Shown here: in pieces, positions 1-6,915 of the stretch | How positions within the stretch are numbered: the stretch's first letter is position 1 | Layout: every line of letters starts with the position of its first letter | Origin: Bacteroidota bacterium | GTDB lineage: Bacteria > Bacteroidota > Bacteroidia > Flavobacteriales_F > PHOS-HE28 | DNA length: 32,850 nucleotides | Assembly: GCA_023412755.1 (NCBI GenBank) | Contig: JAEZCB010000172.1 | Coordinates: 1 to 32,850 of the forward strand | Reading direction: 5' to 3' | The notes under the pieces: model-generated | Seen by the model: only the letters and a program-made list of their open reading frames with translations | Database searches by the model: none | What the model was told of the DNA's origin: nothing | Position numbers and translations under genes: made by a program

Positions 1-629
1 CGCAGTATCATGAAGGGCGTATTCACCACGCGGTCTATGCGCTCCTGGCTGCGGGGGTTATACAGGGGATCACCGCCGGCAGGCACCGTGGCATCCAATT
101 GTTCATAAAGAGGATCACCATCTATGAACACGAGTGCGGAAGGGGTATCACGATAGATGATCTCCGGTGGATCGTTCACATACTGATCGCTCGCCTGTTG
201 CTCCTCCTCCAATGCCGCCACCAACCAGTCCATGGATATGGGTGGCGCGTTCGCGGGAATGGCTTCGCTCAACGCCTGGCGGAGCCTGGCCAGTTCCTGA
301 GTATCATCCACACCTGGAAAACGTGCATCTGTCACTTTGATTTCGATGAGCCTGCCTAGGCGGGAACCACGGTCCAGTTCAAGTTTTCCATCCCCCCAGA
401 TGGCTCCGAACACAGGTTGGGCATCCTGCGCTCGCTGCATGGAGATGGCAGCACGCGCAGTGAATCGGTTGCCATTCATGCTCTCTGGCTGCGGAGCGAA
501 GAGTTGGTAGTTCTCTTCACCAATGGAGAATCGTACCGGCCATCCTTCCTGTGCGATCGCGAAGCCTGGTGGTACGATGGCAAGGAGCATCAGGATCAGT
601 ATGCGGGCGTTGATAAGCGCATCCTTCAT
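1..629 (-). CDS. Secreted protein of unknown function, 3' end beyond the window
   Basis: Reading the minus strand from an ATG at 627-629, the frame stays open to the window edge (209 codons), so this is the N-terminal part of a longer gene. Residues 1-27 form a typical Sec signal peptide: a charged start, a hydrophobic run and a cut near AIAQ. The mature part begins EGWPVRF and continues with APQPESMNGN, TARAAISM and PVFGAIWGD. This pattern recalls the N-terminal domain of uncharacterised bacterial secreted proteins sometimes labelled carbohydrate-binding family V/XII; that resemblance is from memory and is weak. The role is unknown. A 6-bp inverted repeat (CCGGAC/GTCCGG) lies about 35 bp upstream. 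It is probably a single transcription unit, because the next gene on this strand ends in a terminator at 774-798. Confidence 0.8.
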   Translation of the reverse strand, partial: MKDALINARILILMLLAIVPPGFAIAQEGWPVRFSIGEENYQLFAPQPESMNGNRFTARAAISMQRAQDAQPVFGAIWGDGKLELDRGSRLGRLIEIKVTDARFPGVDDTQELARLRQALSEAIPANAPPISMDWLVAALEEEQQASDQYVNDPPEIIYRDTPSALVFIDGDPLYEQLDATVPAGGDPLYNPRSQERIDRVVNTPFMIL

Positions 630-662
630 TTTATCTAGGCTTTTTCCTGGATCATTGAAGAT

Positions 663-676
663 CCGGACTGGTCCGG
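663..676. promoter_or_regulatory. Short inverted repeat upstream of the left-edge gene
   Basis: CCGGAC and GTCCGG form a perfect 6-bp dyad with a 2-bp spacer. It lies 34 bp upstream of the ATG at 629, where a regulator could overlap the promoter. It could also be chance in GC-rich DNA; nothing identifies a binding protein. Confidence 0.2.
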
Positions 677-773
677 TCCAAGTATCAGGCCGAATTGATC
701 TTTTCTTCTATTAGCCTAGAACCACGCGCCTTTTGGGAGGTGTGGATCTTGGGCAGCACAACATGGATCCATG

Positions 774-798
774 AAAAAGGGGGCCTCGGCCCCCTTTC
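774..798 (-). terminator. Rho-independent terminator of the PEBP-PfpI unit
   Basis: On the minus strand AAAGGGGGC pairs perfectly with GCCCCCTTT around a 4-nt loop, and the stem runs into further T residues. It sits 26 bp past the stop codon of the PfpI-family gene, as expected for its transcription end. Confidence 0.8.
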
Positions 799-823
799 AC
801 CTATGACCTAGGCGTCGATCTGT

Positions 824-1384
824 TCATGCATCATGATGGATGCCTTCCGCGACCTCCTCCACCATCTTCCGGTTGAAGGCTTCCAGATCCTCTGGAGAAC
901 GGCTGGTCACCAGACCACGGTCCACCACCACTTCGCTGTTCTCCCAGATCGCGCCGGCGTTCTTCAAATCGGTGCTTACGCTATGGAAGGAGGTAAGCCG
1001 GCGTCCCCGTACCACATCAGCCTCGATGAGGAGTTGCGGACCATGGCAGATCGCGGCCACCGGTTTATTCGCATTGAAGAAAGAGCGGACGAATTCCACC
1101 GCCTTCTGTTCCCGCCGAAGCTTATCTGGATTGATCACTCCGCCCGGCAACATCAGTGAATCGTAATGCTCTGGATCGGCCTCATCCAGGGTCACGTCCA
1201 CTTTTTGGGTTCCGCTCCAATCACCATTCTTCCATGCTTTTATGGAGCCACCTTTCGGGGCAATTATGTCCACTTCAACTCCGGCATCTTCCAGTGCTTT
1301 CTTTGGAGATGTCAGTTCCACTTCCTCAAAACCATCGGTGGCCAAGATCGCCACCCGCTTCTTCACATTTCCTTGCTTGTGCAT
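824..1384 (-). CDS. DJ-1/PfpI family protein (type 1 glutamine amidotransferase-like)
   Basis: The protein is a single DJ-1/PfpI domain. It starts KKRVAILATDGFEEVEL, with the conserved Glu directly after the Phe. It has the nucleophile elbow AAICHGPQLL, with the reactive Cys followed by His, and a late LVTSRSPEDLEAF segment. These are hallmarks of PfpI/YhbO-type cytosolic proteins, described as proteases, deglycases or chaperones in stress protection. Here the activity is inferred from the family only. The start is uncertain. The frame opens at a GTG at 1459 that overlaps the upstream stop (GTGA), with in-frame ATGs at 1411 and 1384. The ATG at 1384 gives about 186 residues, closest to the family's usual N terminus. 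It is cotranscribed with the PEBP gene and followed by a strong terminator. Confidence 0.9.
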   Translation of the reverse strand: MHKQGNVKKRVAILATDGFEEVELTSPKKALEDAGVEVDIIAPKGGSIKAWKNGDWSGTQKVDVTLDEADPEHYDSLMLPGGVINPDKLRREQKAVEFVRSFFNANKPVAAICHGPQLLIEADVVRGRRLTSFHSVSTDLKNAGAIWENSEVVVDRGLVTSRSPEDLEAFNRKMVEEVAEGIHHDA

Positions 1385-1455
1385 CTTTGGATCTATTTTG
1401 GCATTGTTCATTTTTCGAACCAGAGCCAGGTGCCGCAGATCCTTTGCCGCAAGGT

Positions 1456-2019
1456 TCACCTGCCGTAGTAGAACACCAGGCTTGCCCGTGCCAATTCTTG
1501 TGCACCGAGGTTGAAGCCGATCATCGCCGGAGATGCATCATCCGGTACGTCCAGCTTTTCAGTTGGCAACGCATGTATGGTGATGATGTATTGATGCGGC
1601 CGGTCCCCTTCTGGCGGACATGGCCCACCATACCCCTTCGTTCCGAAATCCGTTCGTGCCTGTTTGGCTTCGCGAGGCAATGCACCGCCTGCGGAACCTG
1701 CGCCAGCCTGCAAAGAGTTGATGTTGGCCGGAATGTCGTAGACCACCCAATGCCACCAGCCGCTACCGGTAGGGGCATCTGGATCATACATGGTGATGGC
1801 GTAACCGCGCGTACCCTCAGGCGGGTTCTCCCAGCTTAGTTGCGGACTTTGATTCGTGCCGGTGCAGCCGAAACCATTGAACACCTGACGCATGGTGGCC
1901 TGGCCACCGAGATCTTCACTTCTTAGCGTGAAAGTGCCTTTCGCTCTTTGGTTATCCTGGGCCATAAGCAGGAGAGATATTAACAACGTACCGGTGCAAC
2001 ACAGAATGGATCGTAACAT
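1456..2019 (-). CDS. YbhB/YbcL family Raf kinase inhibitor-like protein (PEBP fold), secreted
   Basis: The 187-residue protein has an N-terminal signal peptide (about residues 1-20, ending LLMAQ) and then a complete PEBP-like domain. Diagnostic motifs are the SPQLSWENPP segment (58-67), DPDAP (79-83), WWHWVVYDIP (88-97), GYGGPCPP (129-136) and the following PHQY with the ligand-pocket His. These define the bacterial YbhB/YbcL family, which binds small phosphate or phosphatidylethanolamine-like ligands; the physiological role in bacteria is unclear. The signal peptide suggests a periplasmic location. It is first in a two-gene unit with the PfpI-family gene, whose frame overlaps its stop codon. 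A TAAATTCG box 18 bp upstream is a likely -7 promoter element. Confidence 0.93.
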   Translation of the reverse strand: MLRSILCCTGTLLISLLLMAQDNQRAKGTFTLRSEDLGGQATMRQVFNGFGCTGTNQSPQLSWENPPEGTRGYAITMYDPDAPTGSGWWHWVVYDIPANINSLQAGAGSAGGALPREAKQARTDFGTKGYGGPCPPEGDRPHQYIITIHALPTEKLDVPDDASPAMIGFNLGAQELARASLVFYYGR

Positions 2020-2036
2020 GATCGATGGGTTTCTGG

Positions 2037-2044
2037 CGAATTTA
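2037..2044 (-). promoter_or_regulatory. Bacteroidota-type -7 box before the PEBP gene
   Basis: TAAATTCG on the minus strand resembles the Bacteroidota -7 consensus TAnnTTTG and lies 18 bp before the ATG. No clear -33 TTTG element is seen, so this rests on position and on similar boxes before other genes here. Confidence 0.4.
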
Positions 2045-2073
2045 CACCTCCACCGAAACCCTTCCGGCCGCGA

Positions 2074-2289
2074 TCAGATGTTGTCCGATGTGCCTCTGCG
2101 ACCCCTGCCACCCCCTTTTGTCGCATTCGGGTTCGGTTTCGACATGCGTGCCAGTTCCTGTTTCAGCGTGGATGCGGATCCACGTTGACGGTCTCTGTCT
2201 CCCTGTGTCTGTCCTCGTTTCGGGCCTTGCGCCTGCGGTTGATCCTCCAGTCCCACATCCTTTGCTTTCACATCCTTCTTTTTCATCAT
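2074..2289 (-). CDS. Small, highly charged protein of unknown function
   Basis: From tandem ATGs at 2289 and 2286 the frame encodes 70-71 residues rich in Lys, Arg, Gln and Gly. It starts MMKKKDVKAKDV and ends GGGRGRRGTSDNI. There is no signal peptide, membrane segment or recognised domain; it is probably disordered and could bind nucleic acid through the basic tail. The same frame is open further upstream to 2424, but that would overlap the neighbouring gene's 3' end, so the start at 2289 is preferred. The minus strand is purine-rich over the whole frame. It follows the MscS/pseudokinase pair by about 95 bp. It could be a real lineage-specific gene or a chance frame. Confidence 0.5.
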   Translation of the reverse strand: MMKKKDVKAKDVGLEDQPQAQGPKRGQTQGDRDRQRGSASTLKQELARMSKPNPNATKGGGRGRRGTSDNI

Positions 2290-2377
2290 GATCGGAGCGT
2301 TTGGTCCATTTAGGGAGCTACCGATCGGGTGCCAGAAGGAACTTTTCATATTGGGGCGGCTGAGGCCGAACCAAGAT

Positions 2378-2400
2378 CCCTGGATCAGGTGGATCCAGGG
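2378..2400 (-). terminator. Perfect 9-bp hairpin over the stop codon of the LytS-like gene
   Basis: CCCTGGATC and GATCCAGGG pair perfectly around a 5-nt loop, and the stop codon at 2385-2387 lies inside the structure. There is no good T-tract after it on the minus strand. It may be an inefficient terminator or an RNA-stabilising hairpin rather than a canonical terminator. Confidence 0.4.
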
Positions 2401-3620
2401 GTGGTGGCCCATACCGCCTGCCATTCCAATACTTTCAAGCCTTGATGTTCCCTTTCCTGGACCGTATATCGCAATTCATCCTGTGGAGGGAATGAGGTCA
2501 GGGATGCTGCTCCATCCCCGGTCGGTAGTGGATGCCTGATGACGCATTGGGTCTCCTCGCCACCCGGTCCGGCAAGCAATTCCACGTTGATGAAGGATCC
2601 ATCGATGCCAGAGGTCCTTTCCTGGATCCAGCACACCATGGAGAGTAAGGGGAAGGCAGGTACGGGCGCATCGGCCATGGACAGATCTCGACTTGTATCC
2701 ACGGAATAGCGTAGGGGCTTATCCGCGCGTAAGGACTCCAGCTTCAAATATTGCCGGATGAGCAATATGGCCTGTTGTAGCGGCAGCCATTCCTTAGAGG
2801 CCCTACCGGCCATGGGCCGGAGGAAACGCAAGAGTGCATCCACATGCACCGCAGCCGCGAGTGTGTCATTCCGGTTCAGTAGGGAGGAGAGGTGGGTAGC
2901 ATGGGCCATAACTGGTTCCACCCGCAACGGGTGGGTCGAGGGCTGGTCCGCCACGGCCTTGGTTTGGACCACTATGGGTGGTGAAGCCGGCCTTTCTTCT
3001 TGTAAGGGGGGTGCATGTTGACTGGGCTTCCGGCGGCGGGTATCACTTCGGCGCTTCCGAAAGAAGAGTACCAGGATAAGGATCGTTAGCAGTACCGCGG
3101 CAAGCGAACCAAGACCGATGATCCACCACTTCTCCTGCTCTGCCCATAGGATCTCCGCGCGCCGTAGATCCTCCCTATAACGTTCTCTTTCAAGCGCCAG
3201 CCGGATCCTTCCCGCCTCCATTGCCTTATCCAGATCCCGCACCGCTTCTTCACGGGAACGGGCCTGCCCGTGCAGCAGCAGATAGAGCGTGTCGAAGGCG
3301 CGCTCGTGTTCGCCCAGATCATAGAGCACGTAGGCTGTCAATTCACGCCTCGCCATTACATGATCCTCCGTGGCCTCGAGCGTGTCTGATGCAAGTTGGG
3401 ACAGAATCTCCAGGGCCCCCCTTGCTTTCCCGGCCATGAACAACTCCCTTGCCTGATCAGCACGTTGCCAGTAGGCCGATGACGTAAGGCCGGAAGGGTC
3501 CGGGGTGGCCACAATACGGGATCGATCCGGCGGTGGGTCGCCTGGCTGAGGCAGAGCGGCAGATGTTCCGATGAAGAGCACCAGACTCATGAGTATCCTT
3601 GGAATGGATGGCAGGATCAT
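2385..3620 (-). CDS. Membrane protein with a degenerate LytS-type histidine-kinase domain
   Basis: The 411-residue protein has a signal peptide (about 1-22) and a periplasmic helical region (about 45-160), possibly one or two TPR-like repeats followed by a charged coil. A transmembrane helix spans about 165-187, with a basic stop (RKRRSDTRRRK) and a Pro-rich linker. Residues about 233-343 align by eye with the His_kinase domain of LytS/YehU sensors: LLNRNDTLAAAVHVDALLRF, then LQQAILLIRQYLKLESLR, then a P-x-F-P-L-L stretch. However, the NPHFLFN phosphoacceptor motif is absent, and the VENA-HG N-box position reads VCWIQERTSG. It is therefore probably catalytically dead, acting as a scaffold or sensor. 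Its start lies 3 bp after the stop of the MscS gene, so the two are surely cotranscribed. No LytTR response regulator is nearby. Confidence 0.75.
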   Translation of the reverse strand: MILPSIPRILMSLVLFIGTSAALPQPGDPPPDRSRIVATPDPSGLTSSAYWQRADQARELFMAGKARGALEILSQLASDTLEATEDHVMARRELTAYVLYDLGEHERAFDTLYLLLHGQARSREEAVRDLDKAMEAGRIRLALERERYREDLRRAEILWAEQEKWWIIGLGSLAAVLLTILILVLFFRKRRSDTRRRKPSQHAPPLQEERPASPPIVVQTKAVADQPSTHPLRVEPVMAHATHLSSLLNRNDTLAAAVHVDALLRFLRPMAGRASKEWLPLQQAILLIRQYLKLESLRADKPLRYSVDTSRDLSMADAPVPAFPLLSMVCWIQERTSGIDGSFINVELLAGPGGEETQCVIRHPLPTGDGAASLTSFPPQDELRYTVQEREHQGLKVLEWQAVWATTPGST

Positions 3621-3623
3621 GGA

Positions 3624-4499
3624 TCAAGGCGTGATCGCGGGAGATCGGTCGCCGCCCGAAGCTAGCTGTATGGTGCGGATCGGGAACGGCACACGTATGC
3701 CTTCAATGTCATAGGCCGCCTTAATGGCCATGATCACCTCGCTCCTCACATGATTCAAATGCTTCTGGCCAAGAGCCTGGATCCAGAAGCGCAATTCGAG
3801 ATCTATGGCATCCTTTTCAAAAGCTTGGTAGAAGAGCTCCACTTCCAACTCCGGTAATACGCCGGCAACACCGCGTGTGGCATCATGCGTGATCCGCCGC
3901 ACTTTGTATAGATCCGTGTCGTAGGAAACGCGGATGATCATATCCACGCGACGTGTGCCGTTCCTGGTGTAGTTGAACAAGACGTTCTGGAAGAGCTCCT
4001 TATTGGGAATGATCACCTGTACGCCCTGCAGTGATCGAAGTTCGGTCGTCCTTAGATCGATCCGTTGTACAACACCTTCATGTTCGCGCGTGCGAATAAG
4101 TTCCCCCACCCGGTATGGTCTGTTGGTGGCGATAATGATACCTGCGATGAAGTTGGATGCGATATCCTGGAAAGCGAACCCGAGAGCGAGTCCAAGTATG
4201 CCCGCCCCTGCGAGAAGCGAGGTGACCGTTTTGTTGAGATGCAGGATGCTGAGCGCAGCGAATATCCCGATCAGAATGGTGGTGACATGGATGAGCGTTA
4301 CGGCCAGGCGCTGCAGGGTGCCACTTTGGAATACCCGCAGGATCACCTTGTTGCTTACATGGCGTAAGAACTTGGCCAGGAACCAGAAGGCAACAATGGT
4401 AAGAGCCGCCAGCGCAAGGTTGGGCAGCATTTGGATAAGCGCTTCCAGCCACTGGGCCAGTTTGCCTTGTACTACATCCACAGCCTCACGGGCTTCCAT
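3624..4499 (-). CDS. Small-conductance mechanosensitive ion channel, MscS family
   Basis: The 291-residue protein has the compact MscS layout. Transmembrane helices lie at about 26-45 and 66-86. The pore-lining TM3 at about 94-122 is Gly/Ala-rich (SLLAGAGILGLALGFAFQD), followed by NFIAGI. A beta domain (VGELIRTREHEGVVQRIDLRTT) comes next, then the PNKELF segment and a mixed alpha/beta C-terminal domain. The family forms homoheptameric inner-membrane channels that open under membrane tension to release solutes after hypo-osmotic shock. The ATG at 4497-4499 is the first start after a long intergenic hairpin. It is the first gene of a two-gene unit with the degenerate LytS-like membrane protein. 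Identification is firm; gating specificity cannot be read from sequence. Confidence 0.95.
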   Translation of the reverse strand: MEAREAVDVVQGKLAQWLEALIQMLPNLALAALTIVAFWFLAKFLRHVSNKVILRVFQSGTLQRLAVTLIHVTTILIGIFAALSILHLNKTVTSLLAGAGILGLALGFAFQDIASNFIAGIIIATNRPYRVGELIRTREHEGVVQRIDLRTTELRSLQGVQVIIPNKELFQNVLFNYTRNGTRRVDMIIRVSYDTDLYKVRRITHDATRGVAGVLPELEVELFYQAFEKDAIDLELRFWIQALGQKHLNHVRSEVIMAIKAAYDIEGIRVPFPIRTIQLASGGDRSPAITP

Positions 4500-4536
4500 C
4501 CATTCAATTGAGAGTGTTCCTCAGGTATTGTGAATG

Positions 4537-4579
4537 CCAGCGGCCGTTAGCAGCGAATTGTCGCTGAACGGCCGCCTGG
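4537..4579. terminator. Long imperfect hairpin between the lmo0937-like gene and the MscS gene
   Basis: CCAG-CGGCCGTT-CAGCGA is mirrored by TCGCTG-AACGGCCG-CCTGG, giving about 18 paired bases with small bulges and an ATTG loop. It lies 37 bp past the stop of the 51-residue membrane-protein gene and 38 bp before the MscS ATG, both on the minus strand. No T-tract follows on that strand. It may attenuate or separate the two units. Confidence 0.45.
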
Positions 4580-4615
4580 CATCACAGTTCTTTTGAAATA
4601 CCTTGAAGGTACTCC

Positions 4616-4771
4616 CTATACGGTGCGATCGCCGCGTATGAGTCTCAACAAGATGGCGACCACAGCAAAAACGAGCAGAAGGTGGATAAGGGCACCGGCG
4701 CTGTAAACGAAGGCACCGAAGATCCAGCCGATGATCAATATGACCGCGATGATATAGAGGAGATTACCCAT
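4616..4771 (-). CDS. lmo0937-like small membrane protein, 51 residues
   Basis: The frame runs from ATG at 4769-4771 to TAG at 4616-4618. The protein starts MGNLLYIIAVILIIGWIFG, continues through a second hydrophobic helix (LIHLLLVFAVVAILLRLI) and ends in a short charged tail, RGDRTV. Two-helix proteins with this GWIFGxFVYxxGxLIHLLL layout match the lmo0937 family of tiny membrane proteins, common in Bacteroidota and often stress-associated; the function is unknown. It is transcribed divergently from the phosphorelay operon across a 337-bp regulatory region. The DUF1328-like gene at the other end of that operon has the same general form, which suggests both belong to one envelope response. Confidence 0.85.
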   Translation of the reverse strand: MGNLLYIIAVILIIGWIFGAFVYSAGALIHLLLVFAVVAILLRLIRGDRTV

Positions 4772-4898
4772 GACAGATCTTTTTTTGGAAGATGGTCAAT
4801 ACGATATCGTGCCGAAGATCACCAGACCCGATGGAACCCATGCGTATCACATAGCGGGATCCCGATGGACGCATACGCTTAGGACTCCTTCTCTAAAC

Positions 4899-4910
4899 GG
4901 ACCAAAGTGT
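4899..4910. promoter_or_regulatory. Copy 1 of a 12-bp motif shared by two stress-type promoters
   Basis: GGACCAAAGTGT is identical to the copy at 9086-9097 and has the same orientation relative to a minus-strand small membrane-protein gene (ATG at 4771, 127 bp away). It could be an operator for the locus's own regulator. A 12-bp match within 33 kb can also arise by chance. Confidence 0.25.
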
Positions 4911-5010
4911 GGAAATATCTCCCCATCTTTGAGGCAAGAAGTGATGCGAACAGTTGGTTCCCGCTTGGTGGATCACCCGCTATCGCGCACTGTACGGTCC
5001 ATGCGAACCA

Positions 5011-5026
5011 TTGGTACAATGCTTGG
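5011..5026 (+). promoter_or_regulatory. Possible sigma-54 promoter before the receiver/NtrC operon
   Basis: TTGGTAC-N5-TTGG has the -24 GG and spacing of the sigma-54 consensus TTGGYACN5TTGC, but the -12 GC is replaced by GG. It lies about 82 bp before the receiver ATG. It would fit autoregulation by the NtrC-class protein encoded downstream, but is a weak match. Confidence 0.25.
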
Positions 5027-5108
5027 CAAGGCCACGGAGCCAACGGATGAATACGAACGTGATCCCCTGACGATCACGGTGCGCATGGAACAGCCTCTGA
5101 CCCCAAGA

Positions 5109-5480
5109 ATGAAACTTCTATTGGTCGATGATGAACAGGAGATATGTCTCCTGCTCAACGCCATGCTTAATAGGTATGGCGCTGAAACGACCATGGCCCA
5201 TTCAGTACAGCAGGCAGAGGTGAAGCTCAAGGACGGGCCCTATGATGGGATATTCCTTGATGTGAATCTCCCAGATGGGAAAGGGTATGACCTCATTCCT
5301 GCGATCCGTGCCAATGATCCTGACACGCGCGTGCTTGTCATCAGCGCCATGGATCAGGAGCGTGACCATGCTCTTCTGGCGGGAGCGGATCTTTTTATTT
5401 CCAAACCATTGGATCGGCGAGCCATATTGGATAGTATGCGCAAGGTGGGGTTGCTCGATCCTGAAAAAGAACCTAATTGA
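5109..5480 (+). CDS. Single-domain response regulator (CheY-like receiver)
   Basis: The 123-residue protein is one receiver domain and nothing else. It has the acidic pocket D7-D8-E9 (LLVDDEQE), phosphoacceptor D51 (GIFLDVNLPD), a Ser at the Thr/Ser switch position (VLVISA), and K99 in the conserved KP (FISKP). It has no output domain, so it probably relays or sinks phosphate, or acts by protein contact. The ATG at 5109 is chosen because the domain begins directly there; the frame is open upstream without recognisable content. It is first of three + strand genes, ending 9 bp before the NtrC-type regulator, and likely exchanges phosphoryl groups with the kinase encoded third in the operon. Confidence 0.9.
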   Translation: MKLLLVDDEQEICLLLNAMLNRYGAETTMAHSVQQAEVKLKDGPYDGIFLDVNLPDGKGYDLIPAIRANDPDTRVLVISAMDQERDHALLAGADLFISKPLDRRAILDSMRKVGLLDPEKEPN

Positions 5481-5489
5481 CCATATCAC

Positions 5490-6896
5490 ATGGCTGCCTC
5501 TAGGATCCTATTGGTCGATGATGACCAGGACATTTGCCTTCTTCTTTCGAGGTTCCTTGAAAAGAAGGGCTACGTGGTACGGACCGCTGGCCGTAAGAGT
5601 GCGGCCCTTCCGCTTTTGAAGGACGAGAAATTCGATCTCATACTCTGCGATCATCGTCTGCCGGATGCGGATAGCCTCGAAATGCTGGACCATTTCAAGA
5701 GCATGGCCACCGGCGTTCCTGTGCTGATCATCACCGGATATTCGGATGTACGGGTCGCAGTGGAATTGATGCGCAAGGGTGCCCGGGATTATGTGGTGAA
5801 GCCACTGTATCCGGATGATATCGCACTGCGCATTGAAGAAGCCCTTGCCAGGGGGAAGGAAACGCCGGCCCCCGCCACCAACGGCTCGGCCAGAAAAAGC
5901 CCCGGAGGACCACAGGTTCCAAGTGGCTTCGTACACGGTACGGGCACCTTCGCCAGCCAGCTCACCAAGCACATCAAATTGGTCGCCCCTACGGACCTGT
6001 CCCTCCTTATTATCGGCGAAACGGGTACGGGCAAGGAATTCGTGGCCAAAGAGATACACCGGCTCGGCGTGCGTGCGGACAAACCCTTTGTGGCGCTCGA
6101 TTGCGGTGCACTGCCAGCCGAACTGGCGGGTAGCGAATTGTTCGGCCATGTCAAGGGGTCCTTCACCGGTGCTCTTGGGGACAAGGCAGGGTGCTTCCAG
6201 CAGGCCGATGGCGGCACACTCTTCCTGGATGAGATCGGCAACCTGAGTTACGAGAATCAGGTGAAACTGCTGCGTGTGCTGCAGGAACGCAAAGTGCGCC
6301 GAATCGGTGACAACAAGGATATCGCCGTTGATGTGCGGATCATCGCCGCCACCAACGAGGACCTCACCATCGCCACACGCGAAGGCCGCTTCCGGGAGGA
6401 CTTGTTCCACCGGTTGAATGAATTCACCATACAGCTACTGCCATTGCGGGATCGCAAGGAGGACATCCAGATGTACGCCGAACATTTCCTGCGCCTTGCC
6501 GCCGATCGACTCGGCCGTAATGTGCAGGGCATGTCGCCAGAGGTCTCAGAGAAACTGAAGCAGCATGCCTGGTATGGCAACTTGCGGGAGTTGAACAATG
6601 TGATCAAAAGAGCTGTGCTGCTTTGTAATTCAGACACCCTGCAGTTGGAACAGCTGCCCATGGAGATCATCGCTGGCAATGCCGTAAGACCTCCTGAGCG
6701 TGTGGGTGCCGGTTCCGAAACAAGGCCCGTGGCCGCGGAAGATGATCTGCGGGCAGTGGCGCAGCAGGCGGAGAAGCAGGCCATACTCACCGCATTGGAG
6801 CGGAATGGGTTCAATAAATCCCGTACCGCGGAGATGCTCAATATCGATCGAAAGACGCTCTACAACAAATTGAAGTCATTCGGTATAGACCTGTAG
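5490..6896 (+). CDS. NtrC-family sigma-54-dependent response regulator
   Basis: The 468-residue protein has three domains. The receiver (1-120) has D10-D12 and phosphoacceptor D54 in LILCDHRLPD. The AAA+ domain (about 148-380) has Walker A GETGTGKE (176-183), the sigma-54-contact loop GSFTGA (223-228; Ser replaces the usual Ala), Walker B GGTLFLDE (241-248) and the WYGNLREL sensor II region (361-368). The C-terminal Fis-type helix-turn-helix (about 425-466) reads FNKSRTAEMLNIDRKTLYNKL. Such proteins form ATP-driven rings that remodel sigma-54 RNA polymerase at -24/-12 promoters once phosphorylated. The cognate kinase is very likely the next gene (19 bp downstream). Targets are unknown; neighbouring small membrane-protein genes are candidates. 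Confidence 0.97.
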   Translation: MAASRILLVDDDQDICLLLSRFLEKKGYVVRTAGRKSAALPLLKDEKFDLILCDHRLPDADSLEMLDHFKSMATGVPVLIITGYSDVRVAVELMRKGARDYVVKPLYPDDIALRIEEALARGKETPAPATNGSARKSPGGPQVPSGFVHGTGTFASQLTKHIKLVAPTDLSLLIIGETGTGKEFVAKEIHRLGVRADKPFVALDCGALPAELAGSELFGHVKGSFTGALGDKAGCFQQADGGTLFLDEIGNLSYENQVKLLRVLQERKVRRIGDNKDIAVDVRIIAATNEDLTIATREGRFREDLFHRLNEFTIQLLPLRDRKEDIQMYAEHFLRLAADRLGRNVQGMSPEVSEKLKQHAWYGNLRELNNVIKRAVLLCNSDTLQLEQLPMEIIAGNAVRPPERVGAGSETRPVAAEDDLRAVAQQAEKQAILTALERNGFNKSRTAEMLNIDRKTLYNKLKSFGIDL

Positions 6897-6915
6897 TCCA
6901 CAGCGGGGCCGTAGA

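Larger units (their letters stand above)
4772..5108. promoter_or_regulatory. Divergent 337-bp intergenic region before the phosphorelay operon
   Basis: This gap separates the 51-residue membrane protein (-) from the receiver gene (+). An open + frame extends back to 4770 but shows no domain before the receiver, so I read it as untranslated. Two elements stand out. GGACCAAAGTGT at 4899-4910 recurs at 9086-9097 beside the second small-membrane-protein gene. TTGGTACAATGCTTGG at 5011-5026 is sigma-54-like. The rest shows nothing I can name. Confidence 0.4.

Noticed and set aside
4770..5108. Longer start for the single-domain receiver
   Set aside because: The frame is open, but the added residues show no domain and the receiver fold starts exactly at the ATG at 5109.
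5508..6410. 300-codon minus-strand ORF opposite the NtrC-family gene
   Set aside because: The plus strand encodes a complete receiver/AAA+/HTH protein with every motif in place; the antisense frame shows no domain.
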